Origin: Pseudoalteromonas luteoviolacea NCIMB 1942
GTDB taxonomy: Bacteria; Pseudomonadota; Gammaproteobacteria; Enterobacterales; Alteromonadaceae
Reading direction: 5' to 3'
Assembly (NCBI RefSeq): GCF_001625595.1
Contig: NZ_AUXT01000173.1
Location: 1-64,000, forward strand
Length of the DNA stretch: 64,000 nucleotides
Part shown: piece by piece, positions 28,573 to 36,740 of the stretch
How positions within the stretch are numbered: the first letter of the stretch is position 1
Layout of the letters: every line of letters begins with the position of its first letter
The notes under the pieces: model-generated
What the model was told of the DNA's origin: nothing
Databases searched by the model: none
What the model saw: only the letters and a program-made list of their open reading frames with translations
Made by a program: the position numbers and the translations under genes

Positions 28573-29604
28573 TTAGAACAAATCGATATCACTGCTCTCA
28601 ATATGGTTTGTAACCTGTTTACGAGAAACCAGCTCCTCATAAAAACTCACTTGATCCCTACCATGCTCTTTCGCAAAATAAAGTGCCTTGTCGGCATTTT
28701 CTAGCACGTTAATTGGAAAGTCATATGGGCTTATTCGGGCTAATCCCACGCTGACAGTTAACTGCTTAACAAAAGGGAACTGTGTTTGGTGCACCAAATT
28801 GAGAAATTTACTCATTTTATCCTTGATGGAGTTGTAATCTACCGGTTCAAACACAATAACGAACTCCTCGCCACCAAACCGAAACAACAGATCCGTAGAG
28901 CGAAAAAAGTCCTGCATACGCTGTGCTAAGATCAGCAGCACTTCGTCACCGCAAACATGTCCATATGTGTCGTTCACATTTTTGAAGTGATCAATGTCAA
29001 TCATCGCTAACCAAGACGTTGCACCTTGATGTTGGGAGCGAAGATCTTTACCGTCTCTAATCGATCTATTTTGCTCAATCATCTGCTTTTCTAGCAGCTG
29101 CTTAAGCTTTTTATCGAATGTTTGCCGATTCAGCAGACCTGTTAATTTGTCCCTTTCATTTTCACGCAGGATAGTTAAGTAGTTTTCATAAATACGCACA
29201 AACGCATTCAACATTACTTGCTGCGCGCTATCCAACCCTTCACATTCCACTTCGATGGCACCAACGGGGGTGTCATGGATAACAATCGGTAACCAGCGCC
29301 TTTCTGTTCCGGAGGGATCTTGCATCGTGATGCTGCACGCGGACTGTAAACACGAACTAAGCTCTCTATGTGGCATATCAATGACTTCTCGGTCTAGCCA
29401 CTCGTACTCTCCAACGTCTCGTACATTTAATGATAAACTGCGTTCGACATTACATGGCTCATTGCCACTGATAGTCTTGTATACCGAGATACTTTGACAC
29501 ACTATAAATTCCTGTATCGTGGACAGTAAGCTATATTCTAATGAGTCGATATCTCTCGTTTTGGTAATTCTAATTACTGAATTTAACAACTCTTCTTGCA
29601 TCAC
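28573..29604 (-). CDS. Diguanylate cyclase with N-terminal GAF-like sensor
   Basis: A 343-residue soluble protein. The N-terminal 150 residues resemble a GAF domain (TIQEFIVCQSISVYK, then WLPIVIHDTPVGAIEVE). The GGDEF domain follows (about 160-325): NERDKLTGLLNRQTFD opens it, RFGGEEFVIVF (about residue 242) is the active site, and RSTD five residues before GGEEF is an intact product-inhibition I-site. The protein should make cyclic di-GMP. A second diguanylate cyclase gene follows upstream at 29830-30810, on the same strand but 225 bases away. Confidence 0.9.
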   Translation of the reverse strand: MMQEELLNSVIRITKTRDIDSLEYSLLSTIQEFIVCQSISVYKTISGNEPCNVERSLSLNVRDVGEYEWLDREVIDMPHRELSSCLQSACSITMQDPSGTERRWLPIVIHDTPVGAIEVECEGLDSAQQVMLNAFVRIYENYLTILRENERDKLTGLLNRQTFDKKLKQLLEKQMIEQNRSIRDGKDLRSQHQGATSWLAMIDIDHFKNVNDTYGHVCGDEVLLILAQRMQDFFRSTDLLFRFGGEEFVIVFEPVDYNSIKDKMSKFLNLVHQTQFPFVKQLTVSVGLARISPYDFPINVLENADKALYFAKEHGRDQVSFYEELVSRKQVTNHIESSDIDLF

Positions 29605-29829
29605 ACGCCCATAAGGTACTTGTTGTCTTACGCAACCAGAGTTTTAAAACCACTAGTCTGCACTCTATATGAAACCAGAAGTAAGGCGTATCGGCCCAGC
29701 CTTCCTGGGTTCAGTGAAATTTCACGCTCAACGCATTATGTTTAATTATTAGCCACTTTTCTATGTTCAGCAATTGAAAATTCCATATTGCCTTAAATAC
29801 CCCAGCAGAGCGCCTTTATGCAGAAAAGA

Positions 29830-30810
29830 TTAATTACACACAGTTACTTTATTGCGACCACTATTTTTTGACCGGTATAACGCTTTGTCCAACCTTTGCA
29901 AGAACGCCACTAGCTCTTCTCCTTTAACAATTTGTGCAACACCAAAGCTTCCTGTCACTTGTTTAGCACACGAGAGCTCAATGGCTGCCAATACACTTCT
30001 TAGCTTTTCGGCAGCAACAGCAGCTTGTTCACATGCTGTGTTTTGACACACAATTAAAAACTCTTCACCTCCCCATCTACCACAAATATCTGCGCTACGC
30101 ATATGGCTACTCATCATATTTGCAACAGAGGTCAGCACGATATCTCCGGTCTGGTGGCCAAATAGATCGTTAAATTGTTTAAAACTATCCAAATCCAACA
30201 AGATTGCAGAACAATCACTTTGATAACGCTGCACGATATCATGTTGGCTAACGAGCACTTCATTCATTTTTCGTCTGTTATAAAGGCCAGTCAAATCATC
30301 CGTGACAGATAACAACTCCAATTGCATTGCATTACTTTTTTCATCCGTAACGTCTTGCATTAGGCCAACTGAATTAAGCGGTTGCCCAATCGAATTGTAA
30401 AAAGTCTCACAGAAATGTTTGATATATCGAGTTTGGCCATCTGGTGTTTTAATACTATGCTCAAACACTTTTTTTTGTCCGCCGAGAATAACGTCCTCAG
30501 TGATAGACCGTGCGATATTGTTATTGTGTTCACTGATAATCAAATCAAGAAAAACATCCCAGCTAAGCACCTTGGTTTTGGTATCTCCACCTAATAACAG
30601 AATTTGAAGCTCTTCAGACAATGTAAGTTTATAGCTCAAGTGATTTAAGCTCCATGTACCGACTTTCGCTAACTTCTGGATTTCTCTCAGTTTATGATTT
30701 TCCAGCTTTGAGGCCGATACCATTTGAGATAGCTGATGATTCTCCATCTCCAAATCAAGAATTTGTTGCTCCAGCAATTCAATTTGCTGCTTCAATGACT
30801 CGTCGCTCAT
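29830..30810 (-). CDS. Diguanylate cyclase with coiled-coil and PAS domain
   Basis: A 326-residue soluble protein. It begins with a leucine-zipper-like coiled coil (about residues 5-45, QQIELLEQQILDLEMENHQL), then a PAS domain with PAC end (about 50-165, GQTRYIKHFCETFYNSIGQP), then a GGDEF domain with GRWGGEEFLIV (about 244) and RSAD as I-site. It should be an active, feedback-inhibited diguanylate cyclase that dimerises through the coiled coil. The ATG at 30810 is taken; a GTG 9 bases upstream is also possible. Confidence 0.9.
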   Translation of the reverse strand: MSDESLKQQIELLEQQILDLEMENHQLSQMVSASKLENHKLREIQKLAKVGTWSLNHLSYKLTLSEELQILLLGGDTKTKVLSWDVFLDLIISEHNNNIARSITEDVILGGQKKVFEHSIKTPDGQTRYIKHFCETFYNSIGQPLNSVGLMQDVTDEKSNAMQLELLSVTDDLTGLYNRRKMNEVLVSQHDIVQRYQSDCSAILLDLDSFKQFNDLFGHQTGDIVLTSVANMMSSHMRSADICGRWGGEEFLIVCQNTACEQAAVAAEKLRSVLAAIELSCAKQVTGSFGVAQIVKGEELVAFLQRLDKALYRSKNSGRNKVTVCN

Positions 30811-30907
30811 AGACACCACATATGGCTAAACGATAAAACCTGACATTTATCTATCCAGCACAGCATAACTGACTTACGTGTATAACATCTGGCCATAAAC
30901 AACCCCA

Positions 30908-31990
30908 CTACCTACCCGAAAGAACCTGTTCAGCCAATTTAGTACCAGCCAACCTCGCACTGATTTTTTGATATGCAATACCTCTGGCAGTCGAAATATC
31001 GTCAGCAAATGGAGAAAAACCACAATCATCCGTCGTGCCAAGCTGAGACACGGGAATAAAGTTTGCAGCCATTAAAATAAGATCTCGAATGTCTTCTGCG
31101 GTTTCTATATTGGGATCTATGGGGTTAGTAACGCCTATAAAAACTTTTTGTGAGGGTTTAATAATACTGCCTAATAATCGCAACACTTTTTTAGGCTCTT
31201 GCTCCCCTCTCAAAGCAACATAAAAACAGCCCGCTTTGATATTGAATAATGTTGGCAATAAATGTTTGTAATCTATCTCTGCACTGTGTGTCGCATCGAT
31301 ATCAGCGCCAGGGCACGTGTGCACGCCAATGCGCTGTCGCTCTGATCTACTAAACTCCGCTAAACATGTGTTAATTAGGTCAACAAATGATTGTAACATA
31401 CCACCTGAAGGGTCAAGCTTTAAAGATAACCTTGCTTCTGTAAAGTCAATTTGCACTTTATGCGCCCCGAGTGCCAAACACCTTTTTACTTCAGAAACAT
31501 GTTCCTTAATTAAGTCATTTATGAACTGTTGATGGCTATATCCCTCCAGCCCATTGGGAGGATAAACCAAGCTTAGCATTGACGGCGAAATCACAGCTTG
31601 TTTGACTGGCTTGGACGTTTGCTTAATTGCAAACGCCAGAAATTCATCTGCTGTGTGCTCATACTTAAATGGTGCTTTACATAGGTGAGGAGCAAATAAT
31701 CGCTTATGCCCATCCGAAAAATCAACTACCAGCCCCTCTGGACCAAAACGCGGCGAGTGATGAAGACAATAGTGCGCAAACCCATCAAACTTTCGTTGTT
31801 CACCATCACTAAGTACTTCACAGCCTAATGCTTCTAATTCATGCATTACCTGTGAAGTTTCTTTTTCTGCCATTTTATTCAGTTCACTATAGGTTAACCT
31901 GCCCTCACAATAGTTTAGATACGCTTTAATCAACTCATCAGTGCGAGGAATAGAACCAATTTGTTCAGATGGGATTTTGTCTAGTTTCAT
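30908..31990 (-). CDS. MetE C-terminal-like methyltransferase, stand-alone
   Basis: A 360-residue protein resembling only the catalytic C-terminal barrel of cobalamin-independent methionine synthase. It starts with PSEQIGSIPRTDEL, and has the zinc ligands in GVHTCPGAD (about residue 223) and DDCGFSPFADD (about 320). QIDFTEARLSLKLDP occupies the place of the substrate-binding acidic pair. E. coli MetE is about 750 residues with two barrels. Short members act in methionine synthesis with small methyl donors or folates, or in other methyl transfers. An upstream in-frame start at 32083 would add a poorly conserved stretch and is not used. Confidence 0.8.
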   Translation of the reverse strand: MKLDKIPSEQIGSIPRTDELIKAYLNYCEGRLTYSELNKMAEKETSQVMHELEALGCEVLSDGEQRKFDGFAHYCLHHSPRFGPEGLVVDFSDGHKRLFAPHLCKAPFKYEHTADEFLAFAIKQTSKPVKQAVISPSMLSLVYPPNGLEGYSHQQFINDLIKEHVSEVKRCLALGAHKVQIDFTEARLSLKLDPSGGMLQSFVDLINTCLAEFSRSERQRIGVHTCPGADIDATHSAEIDYKHLLPTLFNIKAGCFYVALRGEQEPKKVLRLLGSIIKPSQKVFIGVTNPIDPNIETAEDIRDLILMAANFIPVSQLGTTDDCGFSPFADDISTARGIAYQKISARLAGTKLAEQVLSGR

Positions 31991-32155
31991 TCTTGAAATA
32001 ATCACAACGGAGTCTAATGTAAGTATAGCAGCACAAAACAATATGGACTTTGCGGCGTTGCAGTGTAATACGCTGTAATACATTCTTGTGCTAACTTTAC
32101 CTTCAATGTCTCAACGTAGTTAAACCATACAATGCAAATTTGAAAAGGAGTTAAA

Positions 32156-32641
32156 ATGGATGCGCCAAATACATTCTATTTCGATATTTTACAAGAAAAG
32201 TCAGAGCAAGAAGTAATAATACCAGGCCAAGACAAGGATAAATTAGAGACTACTTCCACCTGGGTTATCTATAGACAAGTCGGTGGAAATGCAGGAGCAG
32301 TGAATTATGTAGAAAAGCCTATCATCATAGAACAAGAGGCGGAACTTCAAGAGTACACATTGGTATTTACTATACATGAGAAAGGCTTTAGATTTTCTGA
32401 CTCACTGCCATTGTTTGACCTTATCATCAACCCGGCTACGCAAAAGTTTTCATATGAACTTTCCACTGATAAGACAACATGTACAGTGAACGTATCGAAG
32501 AAAGAGTTAGTGACGACCGCAGCTGAAGCCAGATTTAACTTTTTGTTAACACAGATAGACATAGTCACTGACGACAGCAACCTTGAATTGCAACACACAG
32601 CACCCATCGACCCAGTGATAGTTATCCGAAGACCAAAATAA
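32156..32641 (+). CDS. Hypothetical acidic beta-rich protein
   Basis: A 161-residue protein with a strong ribosome-binding site (AAGGAG, 7 bases before the ATG). It has no signal peptide or membrane segment. Secondary-structure pattern is mostly beta strands with charged turns. I do not recognise a family. It converges with the Ser/Thr kinase gene downstream and is divergent from the MetE-like gene upstream, so it is probably its own unit. Confidence 0.55.
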   Translation: MDAPNTFYFDILQEKSEQEVIIPGQDKDKLETTSTWVIYRQVGGNAGAVNYVEKPIIIEQEAELQEYTLVFTIHEKGFRFSDSLPLFDLIINPATQKFSYELSTDKTTCTVNVSKKELVTTAAEARFNFLLTQIDIVTDDSNLELQHTAPIDPVIVIRRPK

Positions 32642-32681
32642 ATTATAGGATGGGCCTATAAATTTAGGCCCACAGATATGT

Positions 32682-35255
32682 TCACTGCCCCTTACACACT
32701 TTGGAAGCTTTCAGCTGAGACAGTACCATTTTAAATTCGTCGTAATGACAAAGTGGACGAAACCATGGAAAGTCGAACCAGCTTGCTTCGTAACCGCCAG
32801 CAATTGATTCTTTAAAGTGTAAAAAACCTGACTTTGTTTCTCCAGATAATGTATAGATTATTGCGGCACTGTAAGCGTAGAGAATTTTATCCGTAGATAG
32901 CTTTATTGCGTTGTACAAGGCTTCTAGCGCGTTTTTATGTTGCCCAGTTTGTGCGTATGCCTGGCCAATTTCCAAATAACTATTGAAGTCTTGTTTGCCA
33001 TTATTCAGTTCTATCACTTTTCTATAGTGATTATGTGCTTGTTCGATATCCTCAAGCAATATATTGATATCAGCTAAATTGAGTATAAAAGCGGTATTGT
33101 CAGGACTCATTGAAACCGCTTTTTGCGCGTTTTTTAGCGCTTCTAGTCCATTGCCAGTCACCATATACCCAAGTGCCAAGTTATTATGATCAATTGCATT
33201 CATATTTCCAGTACCAACTTCGTTGTATAAGGTAATTCCAAGTAATATGTTGCCTTCTAAAAAGTGTATATCAGCAAGCAGTTTGTTAGCTTCCTTATAC
33301 CACGGATATTCGCTCCTGATATACTCAAGCGTCTCTCGTGATTCTGTTATTTGAGAGTTGTCATATAGCGCATTAGCTAGATTAAAGTAGGTCTTTAGGT
33401 TTGGATTAAGCTGCAAAGACTTTTTAAAGTTTGCGATAGCAAGTGGCAAGTCGTAATTTCCCTGAGCCAAATTCCCTCTAAGGTGATAAACCAATGCAGA
33501 CTCACCATATAAGGCTAATCTATCAAATAAGTCCTCAACTAGGTGATGCTGGCCACTTTCAATGGCAATGTACAACTTATCTACTAAGTATGCCTTTGAT
33601 TCGCTGTACTCCCTTGGTACAGATTGAAAAACACTTTTCAGTCGCTCTAAAATACGTTTATCCGCATCAATGTAATACAGCTCAAGACCTATCTCTCTAA
33701 TCAACGAGTATAAAGAATAAAAGTTTGGGTTTTGCTCAAGTAATGCTATCGCTTGATCAAAGTGGGCCCTCGTATACTGCCCCTTAAAGTTAACCTCATT
33801 ATACAAATAGGCGAAGTGGCGATATGCGATAGGATTAACACGCTTATTGGAACTCATGCCGCTGGGGCTATTACCGAGAACTTGAGCGGACAAAGAACGA
33901 AACATTGTATCAACTTCCATAAAGTCCCTACTTTGAACACTGCCGCTCATTTCTTTTTCAACGACCAACTTATCACTACTAAGAAGAGACAACCGAGCAT
34001 GGCATCTTTGAATGTCACATTTCGCTTTGGGAACTAGTACAATATCCGCACCAGTGGACTTTACTAGGCTTGCTAAACTTTCGCTGCCTTGGTTAGATGA
34101 GTAAGCCACCAACTCTAATAAGTCAGTATTTATTACAGCTTGCCTTACAGCGTTATCAATCGCGGACTTCGTCAAATATCCATCTTGTGCAAACCCCTCT
34201 GTCATTTGCATTTCAGGTTCTAAAACAATGGCATATTGAATGTCATCGCTTTGGTTAGAAACAAACAATAGCGCTGCTACGATTGAAAAAATGACCCCTA
34301 CTAAGGGCAGAATCGCTCTATGACGCAAGCCACGATGTGTAGAGGTATGATTATCCTTGATATCTGCAGAAGTTAAGGTGTTTGCAATATGGCCGATTTC
34401 GACGGTGTCTTCTGAATTACCCTGCTCCTCTATTAACAAGATATTTTCTAATTCGGACACGACTTGGACCATACTTTTTGGTCTATCCTGAGGCGACTTT
34501 TGTAATAAGCAACGACAAAACTCTTCAAGCTGGTGAGAAACGACTGACTCAATCGCATATCCAGATAAAGGCTCATTGTTGACTATACTCTTAGCCAATA
34601 ATTCCCCTTTATCCGTTCCAAAAGGGTGCCTTTGATAAACTAACTCATAAGCAAGAATGCCAAACGAAAAAATATCACTTGCTTGGGTGAGGCTTTTCCC
34701 TTCGACTTGTTCGGGTGACATCGCGCCATAGCTGCCATAGCCCTTATCATTGTTCGTAATAAAATGCTTTCGGTCTGAAATACTTGCAATACCGAAATCT
34801 GTCACCTTGACGACTTGGTTGTCAGTTATCAAAATATTTGTGGCTTTAATATCACAATGTAAAACTGAGCGTTCATGAGAATAGCTAATCGCCAATGATA
34901 TCTGCCTAAGCAATTCAAGCTTTTCAGATAAAGACATTAGGGATTGTTTTTGGTACTGCGCTAACGTACGTCCATTTACAAACTCCATTACCAATAAAAT
35001 ACCGCTAGCGCTATCGATAACATCATACAGCTGAACGATATTTGGATGATTCACCCTTGCCATCAGCCGAGCTTCACTCAGTGCACTTTCTAGATCTGAC
35101 TCATCCGATTTACTAAGCCGTTTTTTAAGGACCTTTACCGCAACTTCTCTATCTAATCTGGTATCGCGAGCTAGGAACACCTCTCCCATTCCACCTGAAG
35201 CAATATGCTTTAAGGGCTCTAAATAAGTGTTAGAAAAGCATTGGTCATCATGCAT
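32682..35255 (-). CDS. Hanks-type Ser/Thr protein kinase with TPR C-terminus
   Basis: An 857-residue membrane kinase. The kinase domain (about residues 12-275) has the glycine loop ASGGMGEVFLARD, the ATP-binding Lys in VAVKVLKK, the catalytic loop HCDIKATNIL (Cys replaces the Arg of HRD, the catalytic Asp is kept), DFGIASI, and the SPEQV motif. One membrane helix lies at about 313-333 (ILPLVGVIFSIVAALLFV). The extracytoplasmic part first resembles a small alpha-beta domain, then TPR units from about 520 (for example FNLANALYDNSQITESRETL). It should phosphorylate Ser/Thr in response to an envelope signal. Substrate unknown. Confidence 0.9.
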   Translation of the reverse strand: MHDDQCFSNTYLEPLKHIASGGMGEVFLARDTRLDREVAVKVLKKRLSKSDESDLESALSEARLMARVNHPNIVQLYDVIDSASGILLVMEFVNGRTLAQYQKQSLMSLSEKLELLRQISLAISYSHERSVLHCDIKATNILITDNQVVKVTDFGIASISDRKHFITNNDKGYGSYGAMSPEQVEGKSLTQASDIFSFGILAYELVYQRHPFGTDKGELLAKSIVNNEPLSGYAIESVVSHQLEEFCRCLLQKSPQDRPKSMVQVVSELENILLIEEQGNSEDTVEIGHIANTLTSADIKDNHTSTHRGLRHRAILPLVGVIFSIVAALLFVSNQSDDIQYAIVLEPEMQMTEGFAQDGYLTKSAIDNAVRQAVINTDLLELVAYSSNQGSESLASLVKSTGADIVLVPKAKCDIQRCHARLSLLSSDKLVVEKEMSGSVQSRDFMEVDTMFRSLSAQVLGNSPSGMSSNKRVNPIAYRHFAYLYNEVNFKGQYTRAHFDQAIALLEQNPNFYSLYSLIREIGLELYYIDADKRILERLKSVFQSVPREYSESKAYLVDKLYIAIESGQHHLVEDLFDRLALYGESALVYHLRGNLAQGNYDLPLAIANFKKSLQLNPNLKTYFNLANALYDNSQITESRETLEYIRSEYPWYKEANKLLADIHFLEGNILLGITLYNEVGTGNMNAIDHNNLALGYMVTGNGLEALKNAQKAVSMSPDNTAFILNLADINILLEDIEQAHNHYRKVIELNNGKQDFNSYLEIGQAYAQTGQHKNALEALYNAIKLSTDKILYAYSAAIIYTLSGETKSGFLHFKESIAGGYEASWFDFPWFRPLCHYDEFKMVLSQLKASKVCKGQ

Positions 35256-35411
35256 TTAATCTACCTGCCTTGGATATAAAAGAGATGCAAACTATAGATA
35301 GTCTAACCTATTTATAAATTGAATAGTAAGCACAGTCGCTGAACAAAGAGTATACTGGTTTAAAGGTCAGTTAAGGTGAATATCGATGATGTTTATGAGG
35401 CTGTTAGAAAT

Positions 35412-35579
35412 AAGGACGCAGGATTGTAAATCAACTTGGTCATACATCTACAAAAATGCTTGAATAACACTCTGGAAAATGGATGCACAACGAAGTGCCT
35501 GACATGTCAAAACGCGTTAGTGAACAATTAGGATTTGGCGAAGACCGCCCCAAAACCGCCCCAAAATTGAGCAAGTGAT
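35412..35579 (+). pseudogene. Remnant of a second tyrosine integrase (3' end only)
   Basis: The last about 50 codons match the end of the intact integrase at 47776-49035 (GHTSTKMLE, then GKWMHNEVPDMSKRV and PKLSK), but the catalytic Tyr region holds a stop (TAA in place of CAA) and one base is missing near 35420. Upstream similarity is lost before 35412. The small differences (for example Asp-Arg-Pro instead of Asn-Ser-Pro near the end) show that it came from a related but different element. It ends inside the left 77-bp repeat, as the intact gene does at the right one. Confidence 0.85.
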
Positions 35580-35636
35580 TTATAAATGATTGATTTTAAA
35601 GGGGAAGAAATGGCGGAGAGAGAGGGAGTCGAACCC
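35560..35636. repeat. attL: left 77-bp direct repeat
   Basis: This stretch is identical over 77 bases to 49017-49093. It includes the last 7 codons of the integrase reading frame, a short spacer and 26 bases of the 3' end of tRNA-Ser (T arm, acceptor and CCA). The tRNA part is broken after the T arm, so only the right copy is functional. It marks the left boundary of the integrated element. Confidence 0.93.
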
Positions 35637-35651
35637 ACATAAAAAAACTGA

Positions 35652-35714
35652 ATAACCCTATATACCCCGTTATTACTGCGGTTGCAGAAAATAAACGGGG
35701 TATAAGTAGGTTAT
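35652..35714. terminator. Long nested hairpin next to attL
   Basis: Arms of about 23 bases (around TATACCCCGTT and AACGGGGTATA, extended by ATAACC / GGTTAT) enclose a second small hairpin CTGC-GGTT-GCAG. It lies between the end of the late operon and the attachment site. In the excised circle it would sit between the convergent late operon and integrase gene, so a bidirectional terminator is the simple explanation. A role in replication or packaging is possible. Confidence 0.6.
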
Positions 35715-35756
35715 ATTGGTTTGGCTTTTAGTCCCAACTTGGTCCCAAGCTTCAAG

Positions 35757-35891
35757 CTAATTTATCTTTTCTTTTAACTCTTTTACAGCATCTTTCAACC
35801 ATGCAATATCTGTTTTATTTGCTGTAACTGCGGCGTACAAAGTACCACATTGAGATATCACGATTACAACAGTATCAAGGCTAATATCCAT
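35757..35891 (-). CDS. 44-aa membrane peptide, possible holin-like or virion protein
   Basis: This short frame has an AAGG motif 7 bases before its ATG and starts 2 bases before the stop codon of the upstream gene. Residues 5-25 are hydrophobic (LDTVVIVISQCGTLYAAV) and residues 26-44 are a charged helix ending in KELKEKIN. The layout, a membrane helix with an amphipathic charged tail, is like small phage holins and XhlA-like lysis proteins. PM2 encodes comparably tiny lysis and membrane proteins. It is the last gene of the late operon, a usual place for lysis genes. No direct homology can be claimed. Confidence 0.6.
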   Translation of the reverse strand: MDISLDTVVIVISQCGTLYAAVTANKTDIAWLKDAVKELKEKIN

Positions 35892-35893
35892 AA

Positions 35894-36286
35894 TTACGCC
35901 TTATTGATTGTGAACAAAATCTCAGGATTGACCTCACCGTCTAACAGCACTATATACTGAGGCTTCAACACCTTGTTTCTATCAAAAATTTCCCTGAGCA
36001 TCGCGTCATTACCTTCATTGAGTTTTGATATTCCTTCATACCAAAGCATGTCTTTTACTTTGTAATTTTCGTCTAGCTTTTCACTATCAAGCACAAAACC
36101 GACATAAGAACTAGTCACAGCATGAGAGCCATTGATTAAAAATTGAAGTTCTGCCAGTGCGCCTCCGATTGGCTTACCAACGGTATCGACTGCTTCCTCT
36201 ACTGTATTTCGGGCTTTTGAGAAAACATAATAAGCCACACCCAAGCCAATAACCCATGGCCCCCACTTAATCAAATTTTTATCCAT
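35894..36286 (-). CDS. Prophage membrane protein, 130 aa
   Basis: One hydrophobic segment near the N-terminus (about residues 7-24, WGPWVIGLGVAYYVFS) is followed by a soluble domain of about 100 residues rich in charged and aromatic residues. It overlaps the transglycosylase-like gene by 8 bases and precedes the 44-aa gene by 2 bases, so all three are translated together at the end of the late operon. I do not recognise a family; a virion membrane component or lysis accessory is plausible. Confidence 0.65.
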   Translation of the reverse strand: MDKNLIKWGPWVIGLGVAYYVFSKARNTVEEAVDTVGKPIGGALAELQFLINGSHAVTSSYVGFVLDSEKLDENYKVKDMLWYEGISKLNEGNDAMLREIFDRNKVLKPQYIVLLDGEVNPEILFTINKA

Positions 36287-36740
36287 AGAACCCCCATTCG
36301 AAACCAGATTTAATAGTTTCCAAGTTGTACGGCTGTTGTCCGTTTTCCATATGAATCATTGCTGCTATCACCCTCGGATACTCTTCCGGTGACAGCACTT
36401 CATTTGCATTCACATTTGCTTTGTCTGCCACAAACTCGATGTAGCCCTCAGTATCATTTTCAACTGGTGGCGCCCACCTACTTATGATGGTATTTACGGT
36501 ATTAATGCCATATTTACTTGAGTATGTTCGTAAGATACGAGCCGCAGCACGAATACCATGTTCTGGCGTCTCAAATATCACAAAGCGGCCGTCACTACCT
36601 GTAAGGCCAAGCCAGTCTTCACCTGTTTCTATATTCAGCGGGTTGTTGTTTCTAATACCACGCGGTTTCGCATCTTTCATAAATAGAATTACTCCAATTA
36701 ATACAAGCCCTAGAACTATATGCTGCTGTGAGAAGCGCAT
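36279..36740 (-). CDS. Membrane-anchored lytic transglycosylase-like virion protein
   Basis: A 153-residue protein with one N-terminal membrane helix (about residues 8-21, IVLGLVLIGVILFM) and then RGIRNNNPLNIETG. This RGxRNNNPxNI motif is typical of phage-encoded muramidase or transglycosylase-like structural proteins; the segment FETPEHGIRAAARILRTY follows as in that family. It probably opens peptidoglycan during entry or exit and would be anchored in the internal membrane of the virion. It overlaps the spike gene by one base. Tectiviruses carry analogous membrane-bound transglycosylases. Confidence 0.75.
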   Translation of the reverse strand: MRFSQQHIVLGLVLIGVILFMKDAKPRGIRNNNPLNIETGEDWLGLTGSDGRFVIFETPEHGIRAAARILRTYSSKYGINTVNTIISRWAPPVENDTEGYIEFVADKANVNANEVLSPEEYPRVIAAMIHMENGQQPYNLETIKSGFEWGFYG

